From the NCBI GenBank assembly GCA_016748015.1, contig JAAOMT010000233.1, positions 119,788-183,787 of the forward strand: a stretch of DNA of 64,000 bases, written 5' to 3'. Position 1 is the first letter of the stretch; the number at the start of each line of letters is the position of its first letter. A program made the translations under genes and the position numbers. The DNA comes from Geosiphon pyriformis (taxonomy: Eukaryota > Glomeromycota > Glomeromycetes > Archaeosporales > Geosiphonaceae). Positions 24,801-33,644 of this stretch are shown here, one piece after another. The notes under the pieces are model-generated. The model worked only from the letters and a program-made list of their open reading frames with translations. It ran no database searches and was not told where the DNA came from.

Positions 24801-25685
24801 AATATTTTGTGATAATCAATAATGTTCAAAATACTATGCTCTTAGTATTTTTCTGTCCAGCAAAAGTAATAAGTATGAAATTAAATTTGGAAAACTTAAA
24901 CTGAAAAAAAAAATACAATTACATTAATCTATCTAACTGAAAATCAGCCTATCATACAACTCAAATATTTTGACAACAATAGACAAGAAATTAAGCCAAA
25001 AAAAGCTTATGAAATTGATGCTAGATATAATCTATAATATTCAAACAAAAATACTTTGGTCTTTTAATCCAAGTTCTTAATAAAAATTAATCTTAAAATT
25101 GCTTTTAAAATACTACCAGAAGCAATAGTTCAAATTGTTTTTCAATTATTATTGGCAAGCAAAAAAATTAGTATTAGAGAAAAAGTTATAGATACAGGAT
25201 ATACTGGAGATATTATTATTATGCTACAAAATAAAACTAATAAACCATTTAAAATTAAGCATGCTAAAAAAATTGCCCAAGCAATTTATCTACTCTTAAT
25301 CAATATTTCGGATTTGCAATTAGTTAATTAAAGAGAACAATTAAGCAGAAGTAATAGAGAAACTTAAAGTTTTGGTTCAACAAAATAATTTACAGTTTTA
25401 GCAAATATAGCTTTTAATGCACAAAATAAATCTTACCAAATTCTTCGACTTTTTTAACCAATTACCATATTACTTTTTGGAAAACATCACAAAATTTACA
25501 CTTGTTTAAAACTTACTACTATCCAACAAATCTTCAAATCAAATAAACAAATTTGTTTGAAATACAAAATTTCAATTTCAAATATTTATATTCTAAAAGA
25601 GATAAAAAATTCTGAGTTATATTTTATAATCCCAACAATTACTCTATTGTTTTATTAAATAAATTAGAAATTAGATAATACATAG
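21834..25685 (+). pseudogene. gag: A-old gag, protease, Cys-rich domain and dUTPase
   Basis: Collinear with A-young 26815-30775. The gag capsid part around 22455-22740 is recognisable. The zinc knuckle at 23140-23190 has a 1-nt loss and is broken. The protease reads ILDNRFIKSIIT (about 23725-23765). The Cys-rich domain is at about 24240-24860 and dUTPase at 24990-25380, with IIDTGYTGDIIIML-like motif 3 and SFGSTK motif 5. Its motif 5 region retains one base more than A-young, which shows that the frameshift in A-young is a later loss. Stops are dense. Confidence 0.8.
25682..25685. repeat. target duplication ATAG of A-young, left copy
   Basis: ATAG before TGTTACCAG pairs with ATAG at 35285-35288 just after the 3' LTR. 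Both flanks are A-old pol sequence. Confidence 0.85.
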
Positions 25686-25888
25686 TGTTACCAGTAGAAT
25701 TTTAGCTATTAATTAGCATGAAATTACCCTTATAATTCCTATAATTTATTAGTATATTAATATCATTTCAAATTATCATTTATTATTTAATCAATTATCA
25801 CATATCACGATTCAATTAAAATAATCTAATTAGTATAACAGAAAGTAGGATGATCAAATTACACAATACCCTGAACTTTGTAACATAC

Positions 25889-26030
25889 AGAAATTCGCCG
25901 AAATTTATAAGAAATTCGCCGAAATTTACAGAAATTCGCCAAAATTATGAATAGTTCACCCAAATTAATCAATAGTTCAGCGAAATAACTTGTAGTTCAT
26001 CAAAATGTATCTTTAGTTCGCCAAAATTTG
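25889..26030 (+). repeat. U3 TTCGCCGAAAT tandem repeats, family A
   Basis: About seven units of 17-27 nt centred on (G)TTCGCCGAAAT, itself close to a palindrome. Some units have decayed to TTCACCCAAAT, TTCATCAAAAT or TTCAGCGAAAT. They hold a large share of the CpG sites of the LTR. The 3' LTR has two units fewer (34540-34633); the solo LTR has the array at 20632-20722. Confidence 0.8.
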
Positions 26031-26078
26031 AGCAAAGAGAAAAAGTGCAAGTTCATAAACTAGTACTACAACAAGTTG

Positions 26079-26085
26079 TATAAAA
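26079..26085 (+). promoter_or_regulatory. probable TATA box of A-young LTR
   Basis: TATAAAA in the context AAGTTGTATAAAA, followed by the inverted pair AAGAGCTTTTCTCTT. It is conserved as TATAAAAG in the 3' LTR (about 34684) and the solo LTR (20776). It lies between the U3 repeats and the T-rich tract, where an LTR promoter is expected. Confidence 0.6.
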
Positions 26086-26681
26086 AAAGAGCTTTTCTCT
26101 TCTGGAAAATGTATCTTACTTTAGATTTATCTCTTAAAACCGTTCCTATACACACAAAAAGAAATAAATATCAAATAATTCGAAAAAACCAAATTCTTTA
26201 ATTATTGTACTTGGAAAAACCCCCAAAACCCAACTAACATTTTGAAATTGATTAGCTACCAATTTCAGTAAACTGTTAGTGACTCCAGGCCTGAATAGAA
26301 AACGTTTCTCTTGATAAAATTTTATTTTTTTTACATTTCTTTTATTTTTCTTTTCTTTTCTTATTACAATCATTAGAGTAGCCTACAGATGAGATTCCTA
26401 TAGAAGAGTTGACTTTCACAGCAAAATAACTACACATTTTTAGTGAGCTTCCAGACGAGCAATTCCTGGGAAAAATTTAACATTTACTACAACGTAACTA
26501 CATAAAGTAACTGGCAAGGAATCGGCCATTCTACTTATAAGCCCAGCAGTTCAAATTATAGGAGATAATTTGAAGATAAATTCAGTTATTGGAGGTTCAA
26601 CCACATTCAGAAAACGTGAATTCACAACAAACAGGCATCAACAACATTTAAAAAAAGAGACCAAAAACCTCTGGTAACATT

Positions 26682-26697
26682 TGGTGCTCTCCCACGG
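26682..26697 (+). other. primer-binding site of A-young
   Basis: TGGTGCTCTCCCACGG starts 2 nt after the LTR. It is related to the PBS of D (TGGTGCTCTCTGTAAGG, minus strand, ending at 55642) and of B1. Reverse transcription would be primed by a tRNA ending ...GAGAGCACCA; the tRNA is not identified. Confidence 0.78.
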
Positions 26698-26724
26698 AAA
26701 TAACACAGCAACAACAAATTCAAA

Positions 26725-28750
26725 GTGGCGACCACACCAGACACAGCAACTCTAGAGTATTACCAGTCAATTTACACTCACTGCAAGCAAAGATGCAACA
26801 TTCCAGACGGAATTGAAGTTGTAAAGAAATCAGTATACCAATACATTGAAAACCGCATCAACAATTATCTTTTTGGAAACTACAACATTTCAGAAGTTAG
26901 AAGCAATCTCTACAATAATTTAGTGCACTATTCACAATTGAGAACAGAAAACCTGAACAGTGAAACACTTGCTACCTACTTCCAAGAACTTAATTTTAAT
27001 ATTATTGAGTATTGTGAAGAAAAATACCCAGTACAGTCTAAATACTCTTTTGACTTTGAATCAGAGACAGAAACAAACAACAAAGACAAACAAAGATTAA
27101 AACAATACTCAAGAACCACTTCAAACACTCCAACACTACAAAAGACAACTGCCAAACACTTGCAAACACCTGAACAAGGAACCAGTGTCAAATTACCGCT
27201 TTCTATTACACCATTTCCAATTTCATTTGTTCAACCACAAACACCAAGTTCACCACTTAGCTATTTCTCCAGACCAAAAGATTTTCAGTCACCTAGAAAT
27301 CCTACTCAACAGCAAAAACCAATATCAACAAGTGCCAATATCATTGATTACTTACAGGAAAACGAAAGTAATCACTCAGAAAGCTTGGAAAGTGAAGAAA
27401 CTGAATCAGAACCAGAAAAAATTACAGAAAACGAAGAAGAAATGGCAACTGTTTATATTGCAAAAATCCCAGAATTCACTGATAAAGACAATGATACCAG
27501 TCCTCAAGAATGGCTTGACAAGGTTCAAAAAGCAGGAGATGCAAATGGTTGGATTGCAGCAAGAATGCTTAAAGCAATTCCCTACTTTCTCCAAGGAACA
27601 GCAGGAGAATAGTTTGAAAATTTAGAAAAACCATTTGAAAACTGGCAAGCATTCAAAGATGCTTTTCTATAACAATTCACTGACAACAATACCTCTATTA
27701 CTCTCAAAAACTGCTTTCACAATATCAAACAAGAAACATCTAAATCTGTTATGACCTATTTTAGAAGATTTAACAAACTTCTCAAACAAATTCAACAATT
27801 GAAAACCAATGACTACTATTTTGATGCTCAAATTCTGAATCAGTTTATAGCAGGATTAAAAGACAAACTGATTAAGAAAGTCCATCCACATGCTCCAGCA
27901 GACTTAGCAACTGCTATTAGACATGCAAAAAGCTATGAAATGGCAATGGAAGAAGCAAATCACACCAAGCTTGTAAACCTTGCAATTGGAGAAACCAGCT
28001 CAACAGCTGAAAAAAAGATAGACCAACTCACAAAGAAAGTTGAAAGCTATTTTACAAACCAACAACAACAGCAGCAACAACCACAAAGATATCAACCACC
28101 ACAATGACGCAACCAAAACAATTTTGGATTACCATCCAACAACCAATCTCAAAATTGTCATTATTGTGGAATTCCAGGACACTGGAAACGAGATTGTAGG
28201 AAATTGCAAAGAGACCAACAAAATAGGAGTAATCAACATTACTCTTCACTACAACAATCTTATTACCAATTTCCACCACCAACCTATTATTCACCAAGAC
28301 CACAAAATCAAAACTACTATCCACCAGCTCCATAATCAATGCAGCAACAATATTAGCAACCTTTACCAATTCAGCCATATCAGACACCATCCACTCAACA
28401 ATATCAAGTACCAGCAAGAAGATTGGTTCAACATAACCAATTCACACCCCAAAATCAATTGCAGAATAACCACAACAGAATCAATCCAAATAACCAGTTG
28501 GTTCCCCAAAATTCGGGTCAGCAAAGACCCAATCACTATCACACTCAACCCAGTTATCTTACAATACCAGAGGAATCGGATTTTCAACAAACTGCACTTT
28601 TTGAAGATGAAGTTGCAGCGCTAAGATCAAACTCTTCCAACCACACTATTCCACCAGTTCAAATTGCCCAAAATGCTAATCTGTCAGATATATTTCCATT
28701 TGAATTTGAAGCAAATGAATCACTATTTCTGCTTAGTAATGCAGCAGTCA
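26725..28750 (+). pseudogene. gag: A-young gag
   Basis: Open from 26704 to a TAG at 27610 without any ATG until 27442. The first 240 codons are an S/T/Q/E-rich leader, starting at a GTG at 26725 if a start is needed; B1 also has GTGGC at the equivalent place. From Met 27442 (MATVYIAKIPEF) a capsid-like part begins. In-frame stops: 27610 (W expected), 27670, 28105 (R expected), 28333 and 28354 (Q expected). The zinc knuckle CHYCGIPGHWKRDC lies at 28156-28197 with all ligands, preceded by a Q-rich run (28060-28107). One frame continues into the protease. Confidence 0.9.
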
Positions 28751-29106
28751 ATAAACAGAAAACAATTACTGCCATGTACACAGAAGCTACAGTAGAAGGA
28801 AAACTCATTCACTCAATTTTAGATAGTAGATTAGCTGGAAGTATCATTACTTACCAGCTGATGCAACAACTCAAACGAAACATAGACAGACCAGTTCAAA
28901 CAGTTATTGTCACAGCTGATAGTATGAAGAAGACTTCAGTAGGAGAAATTGATAATTTCTCCTTTTCAATTGATGGAATTACCATTCCAGTTAAAGTTCT
29001 TGTTATGGATGCACCCCAATATCAAACTCTAGTCAGAAATGATTGGTTTCTCAAGGCCAATGCAAACCTGAACTGGGAAACTCAAGAACTTAAAATCTTA
29101 TACTAA
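28751..29106 (+). pseudogene. A-young aspartic protease
   Basis: Retropepsin-type domain at the end of the open piece 28423-29106, in frame with gag. The flap and core can be followed: SILDSRLAGSIIT (28813-28851), VTADSM, VGEIDNFSFSIDGI, KVLVMDAPQYQTLV and NDWFLKANANL. The active-site triad at 28822-28830 is D-S-R rather than D-S/T-G. The G position is also R in B1 and A-old and K in E. Whether such a triad could work is unclear. A TAA at 29104, where CAA is expected, ends the open piece. Confidence 0.82.
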
Positions 29107-30060
29107 GGACAATATACCATAGTACTTGTAACCTGTGGTACCTTTAACAAACAATCAGAAAAAGCTCCAGTATTTGAATTTGAAGAAAAGAAAGAAATGC
29201 CACTTACTGAAACCTACATGGCTCTTGGATCAACATCCAATTGGGCTGAAGAAACTGAACAAAAGATTTTTGAAAAATCAAAGTGATAGAGGAAAGTTAA
29301 ATATTCTACACCAGAACCACAGAAACAACCACCCTATATTCCACTCAAATGCAAAGATTGCAACAAAAAACTTTCATCAATGGGAGCATGTATTTCTCCA
29401 GAAGAGGAATATGAAACTTATACCTGTTACTTTTGCAAAGCATGCCATAAAAAACGATTTGGATCTCCAAAAAGAAGTAGAAAATGGGACAACACACCTT
29501 GCTTTACATGTGAAGAAATGCTACCAGAAGAATGCAATTAGATTGATGTAGCAATGAGAGGAGGAGTATGTGATCAAACCTGTCAATATGCTCTATCAAT
29601 TTCGAAAAAAGTCAAAAGAGGAACACCATTTGATGCAGCATACAACAGTGCTTTCAATAAACTTTACCACTACTCTCATAATGCTGAAATGATTTTTGAC
29701 TTAGCAATGGCATTGATTAATAGAGCCACCTAAGAAAATGTTTGCCAAATAAAAGAAGCTGAATATATTGAGTATACCATGGAATTAGCTGGATTTGATT
29801 ATGAAGATAAAGTAGAAACCTACCACTAAATTGCAAGCCACACATATCCAACCAAAGAAGCTCAAATTCAACGATTAGAGCAAATGAACATTCAATTGTG
29901 TAAAGAATGTGTTATGCCTTGTGATAACCAATGGTGTTTAGAATGTTATGCTCTTAGCATTCCTCTGCCAGATGAGAATGATGAAAATGAAATCGAATTT
30001 GGAGTATCTGAACTAGTAGAAGAACTACCAACCACTCCCATCTATCTTCTTGAAAAGCAA
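29107..30060 (+). pseudogene. A-young Cys-rich domain between protease and dUTPase
   Basis: I recognise no named family. In the gag frame, stops at 29284, 29287, 29539, 29731 and 29827 interrupt it. Visible features: CKDCNKKLSSMGAC (about 29353), CYFCKACHKKRFGSPK (about 29425), CFTCEEMLPEEC (about 29503), CDQTCQYAL (about 29570), a helical stretch with a DEKVETYH-like acidic run, and a last cluster LCKECVMPCDNQWCLEC (29896-29946). Six or more CxxC-type pairs point to a multi-zinc domain. Homologous blocks are present in B1, D and E at the same place, starting with CxxCxKKLSSM. Nucleic-acid binding is possible (inference). Confidence 0.65.
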
Positions 30061-30497
30061 TCACTTCTACAACTTAAATATTTTGACAACCATGGCCAAG
30101 GAATCAGACCAGAAAAAGCACACAAAATTGATGCTGGATATGACCTAAGATATTCAGGAAAAGATACTTTGATTCTCCAACCAAAGTCTTTGACAAAAAT
30201 CAATCTCAAAATTGCTCTTGAAATTCCACCAGGAGCAATGATTCAAATTGCCTCCAGATCATCATTGGCAAGCAAAGAAATCAATATTAGAGGAGAAGTT
30301 ATAGATGCAGGATACACTGGAGACATTACCATTATGTTACAGAATGAGACAGACAAACCATTCAAAATTGAACATGCTGAAAAAATTGCTCAAGCAATTT
30401 ACTTACCCTTAATCAACATTTCGGGTTTACAATCAGTAAACAACAGAGAACAATTAGGAAAAGTGAAAGAGGAACTCAAGGTTTTGGTTCAACTGGA
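30061..30497 (+). pseudogene. A-young dUTPase domain
   Basis: All five motifs of trimeric dUTPase are present: HKIDAGYDLR (30121-30150), ASRSSLA (30250-30270), IDAGYTGD (30301-30324, carrying the catalytic Asp and base-stacking Tyr), HAEKIAQ (30373-30393) and RGTQGFGSTG (30468-30497). Motif 5 is in the next frame: one A seems lost in the A-run at about 30457-30462, since A-old keeps the extra base there. Length is normal for one subunit. The enzyme would remove dUTP during cDNA synthesis (family knowledge). A TGA at 30498, where TGG is expected, follows. Confidence 0.92.
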
Positions 30498-32324
30498 TGA
30501 TTTACAGTCCCAGCAAACATAGTTCTTAATACACAAAATGAATCTTACCAGATTTTTCAACTTCCTCAGCCAATTACCATTTCACCTTTTGGAGAACATC
30601 ACGAAATTTACACTTGCTCAAAACCCACCACTACACAACAAATCTGTTTGAAGCATGAAATATCAATTTCAAACATTTATATTCCCAAAAGAATAAAAAA
30701 ATTTCGAGTTACATTCTACAACCCCAATAATTACCCTATTGTTTTATTAAACAAATTAGAAATTGGAATCATACACAGCAATATCTTTCAAGATGAAAAC
30801 CCTCAAATTATATCTAATTTCATCGAAATTGTAAAGCACACTCGACTCCCAAATCCAAATATTATTCTCACTACTGAAAACTACCACTTGTTGGAAGAAA
30901 AACTTTCTCAAATTAATATGGGTCTCTTAGAATCTCAACAACAAAGACAATTGAAGCAATTAATAGCTGAATTTGCAGATATATTTGCAAAAGACAACAA
31001 TAACTTGAGAAAAACAGACATTGTTCAACATCAGATCCATACAGGAAATGCTCTATCAAAACGTCAACAAGCTTATCAAGTGCCACCTGCCAGCCACCAA
31101 TTCATTAGAGAAGAGGTCCAAAGAATGCTCAATAACGGATTGATTTAACCATCAAGAAGTCCTTGGGCCTCACCAGTAGTTTTAGTTAAAAAGAAAAACG
31201 GAAAAATCAGATTCTGTGTTGATTATAGACAACTGAATAGTGTTACAATTGGAGATGTCTACCCTCTTCCAAGAATTGATAACATGCTAGATGCTCTAGG
31301 AAAAGCCAAGTTCTTTTCAACTTTAGACCTGGAAAGTGGATACTGGCAAGTCAAAATGGACCCAAAAGATAGACTCAAAACAGCATTCACCACTCAAGGA
31401 GAAAATTATGAGTTTAATGTTATACCTTTTGGACTCTGCAATGCATCAGCAACATTTCAGTGACTCATGGATGTTGTCTATAAAGGGCTTTTGTGGCAAT
31501 CAGTAGTTGTTTATCTTGATGATACTGATGTATACTCACCAAGCTTTGAAGCCCATCTTATTTACCTGCAAGAAGTTTTTCAATGATTACGGAAAGCAGG
31601 ATTAAAGTTAAATATTAAAAAATGTCACTTTGGAAAAACAAGTTTGATCTTTCTTGGACACATAGTTAGTAAAGATGGAATCAAACCAAATCCAGGAACA
31701 ATCAGTGCTGTCAAAAACTTTTAAACCTCCAGAAATACTACAGAACTAAGAGGATTTGTGGGATTAGTCTCTTACTATCAAAAATTCATAAAAGGATTCT
31801 CAGAAATTGCCAAACCACTCAATTATCTTATCAACAAAAACGTACCATACAAATGGACTAAAGAACAACAAAAAGCTTTTGAAATTCTCAAAACAAAATT
31901 AACAACAGCCCCAGTTCTTGCTTACCCAGACTTCAACAAACGATTCCAATTAGCCACTGATGCCTTACATATAGCATTTAGTGCCATCTTATCACAATTG
32001 GATGAAAATGGCCAGGAACAAGTTATTGCCTATGTCAGCAGAACACTCAAGCCAACAGAACTCAAATATGGCTCAACTGAATTAGAAGCTGCTGCAGTTA
32101 TTTGAGCTCTTAAACATTTTCAACAATATCTGAAGAATGGAAAAGAATTTGACATAATAACAGACAACATTGGCCTCAAATGGCTCAATAAAAAGAAAAC
32201 TGAACAAAGTGCCAAACAGTTTTGATAGAATGACTTCCTAGCAGACTACAGATATATTGTACACCACAAATCAGGAAAACTACATATTAATGTTGATAGC
32301 CTCTCAAGAATGAGACAAGATTAA
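30498..32324 (+). pseudogene. pol: A-young reverse transcriptase and RNase H
   Basis: In one frame with stops at 30498, 31146, 31461, 31584, 31722, 32103, 32223, 32226 and 32322. RT motifs: SPWASPVVLVKKKNGKIRF and CVDYRQLN, YPLPRID, FFSTLDLESGYWQV, KTAFTT, FGLCNASATFQ, and VVVYLDDTD with intact YLDD at 31512-31523. The KCHFGK and FLGHIVS strands and the connection follow. RNase H (from about 31850) shows ATDAL, TELEAAAVI and ITDN, giving D, E and D. Expected residues at the stops are W (30498, 32103), R (31461, 31584) and Q-like codons elsewhere. Only this copy in the window keeps both RT aspartates. Confidence 0.93.
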
Positions 32325-33209
32325 TACCAACAACAATTCCACCACAACTTACCAACTTACCAACAAAATAACCAAACAAAAATGGATCCCAGAAACTACA
32401 GCAATCTTAAAAATTATTTGAAGACTTTTACCATGCCAGAAAACTGGTCTCCAAGTGAAAAATACCGCTTACAACACCAATTAAAACAATATTTCATACA
32501 CCAGAACAAAATCTATTATAAAAATCACAGAAAACCAAACCAGCCACTCAGATTAGTACAAGAGAATGAAAAAGAAACAATTTTATACAACATGCACACA
32601 AATCCGTCTTCAGCACACTTGGGAAAAGAGGGAACAATTCAAAGAACTCTTGAACATTATTTTTGGCCTCATATACAAAAAGACATTCGACAATATGTAG
32701 AATCTTGTGATAATTGTCAAAAAAGAGGAGGAACTCACCCCACAGAACCTTTAAATTCAATCAAAGTTGGACAACCTTTTGACAGAGTTGAAATTGATTT
32801 AGTCGGACCATTACCTATCACAACCCAAGGAAATTGTTATATTGCAGTTGCAGTGAATTATCTTACCAAATAGCCTGAAGCTAGAGCCATCCAAAGAGCA
32901 GATGCAAAATCAGTAGCAAATTTCATCTATAAAGACATTATCTGTAGACATGGATGCCCAATTGAACTCTTATCTGATCAAGGAACACATTTTGTGAACA
33001 ACTTGATACAAGAAATTTGTGAATGGTTCAATGTCAAAAGATCTTTATCATCACCTTATCACCCTCAAACAAATAGACTTGTAGAACATTTCAACAGAAC
33101 ATTGTGTGAATCTCTAGCCAAAGTCTCAACAAACTTTGAACAGGAATGAGATATCTTTATTCCATTAGTGTTACTAGCATACAGAACACTAAAACAAGAT
33201 ACTACGAAA
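32325..33209 (+). pseudogene. pol: A-young integrase, C-terminus lost in the gap
   Basis: Same frame as RT. The HHCC zinc part (HTNPSSAHLGKEG ... CDNCQKRG) is complete at about 32590-32720. The catalytic core has D at 32796 (EIDLVGP), D at 32976 (LLSDQGTHF) and E at 33084 (RLVEHFN); the last two are 35 residues apart, the canonical D,D-35-E spacing. Stops at 32871 (W expected) and 33147 (W expected). The C-terminal domain falls in the run of N. A-old shows that about 520 bp belong there. Confidence 0.92.
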
Positions 33210-33467
33210 NNNNNNNNNNNNNNNNNNNNNNNNNNNNNNNNNNNNNNNNNNNNNNNNNNNNNNNNNNNNNNNNNNNNNNNNNNNNNNNNNNNNNNNNNNN
33301 NNNNNNNNNNNNNNNNNNNNNNNNNNNNNNNNNNNNNNNNNNNNNNNNNNNNNNNNNNNNNNNNNNNNNNNNNNNNNNNNNNNNNNNNNNNNNNNNNNNN
33401 NNNNNNNNNNNNNNNNNNNNNNNNNNNNNNNNNNNNNNNNNNNNNNNNNNNNNNNNNNNNNNNNNNN
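33210..33467. other. assembly gap (258 N)
   Basis: A run of N within the integrase C-terminal region. The aligned interval in A-old runs from 58430 to 58951, 522 bp, so the gap is probably a size estimate that is too small by about 264 bp, unless A-young carries a deletion. Frames that run through it are meaningless. Confidence 0.98.
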
Positions 33468-33644
33468 TTATAATAGAACAACAACCAAACTTGAACACTT
33501 AAATTTTACAATAATTCTCTAATAAAAACACAAAGACAAAAATAGTAAATAATTACAAAACACTCAAACCCAAAGACAAATAAAAACCCCATATCCAAAA
33601 ATCATTTTCTTTATTCTCTCTTTTCATAATTAGTCAATTTTATT

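Larger units (their letters stand above)
25686..26679 (+). repeat. A-young 5' LTR (994 bp)
   Basis: From TGTTACCAG to CTGGTAACA. It contains U3 repeats (25889-26030), a TATAAAA box (26079-26085), a pyrimidine tract (about 26320-26365) and U5. It differs from the 3' LTR by a 42-bp repeat-unit gain, a 1-nt indel and about 45 substitutions, nearly all transitions (counted by eye). The minus-strand open frame at 26146-26373 is a chance frame: it recurs in the 3' LTR because the LTRs are copies. Confidence 0.95.

Noticed and set aside
28052-28417. Open frames antisense to or overlapping A-young gag (28052-28417 minus, 28040-28624 plus, 27185-27625 plus)
   Set aside because: They overlap the true gag frame, which carries the zinc knuckle and protease, and have Q/N- or hydrophobic-biased composition from the repeats.
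30440-30500. Programmed -1 frameshift between dUTPase and RT
   Set aside because: A-old has an extra base in the run and stays in one frame; motif 5 of dUTPase is split by the shift, which a programmed site would not do.
26725-33209. Reassigned stop codons (TAA/TAG read as Gln), since many stops sit at Q positions
   Set aside because: Stops also sit at W and R positions, TGA is equally frequent, and ORF3 and other open pieces use CAA/CAG freely and end at TAG/TAA. Mutation explains all three stops.
33065-33502. Open frames running through the run of N
   Set aside because: The frames exist only because N is not read as a stop.
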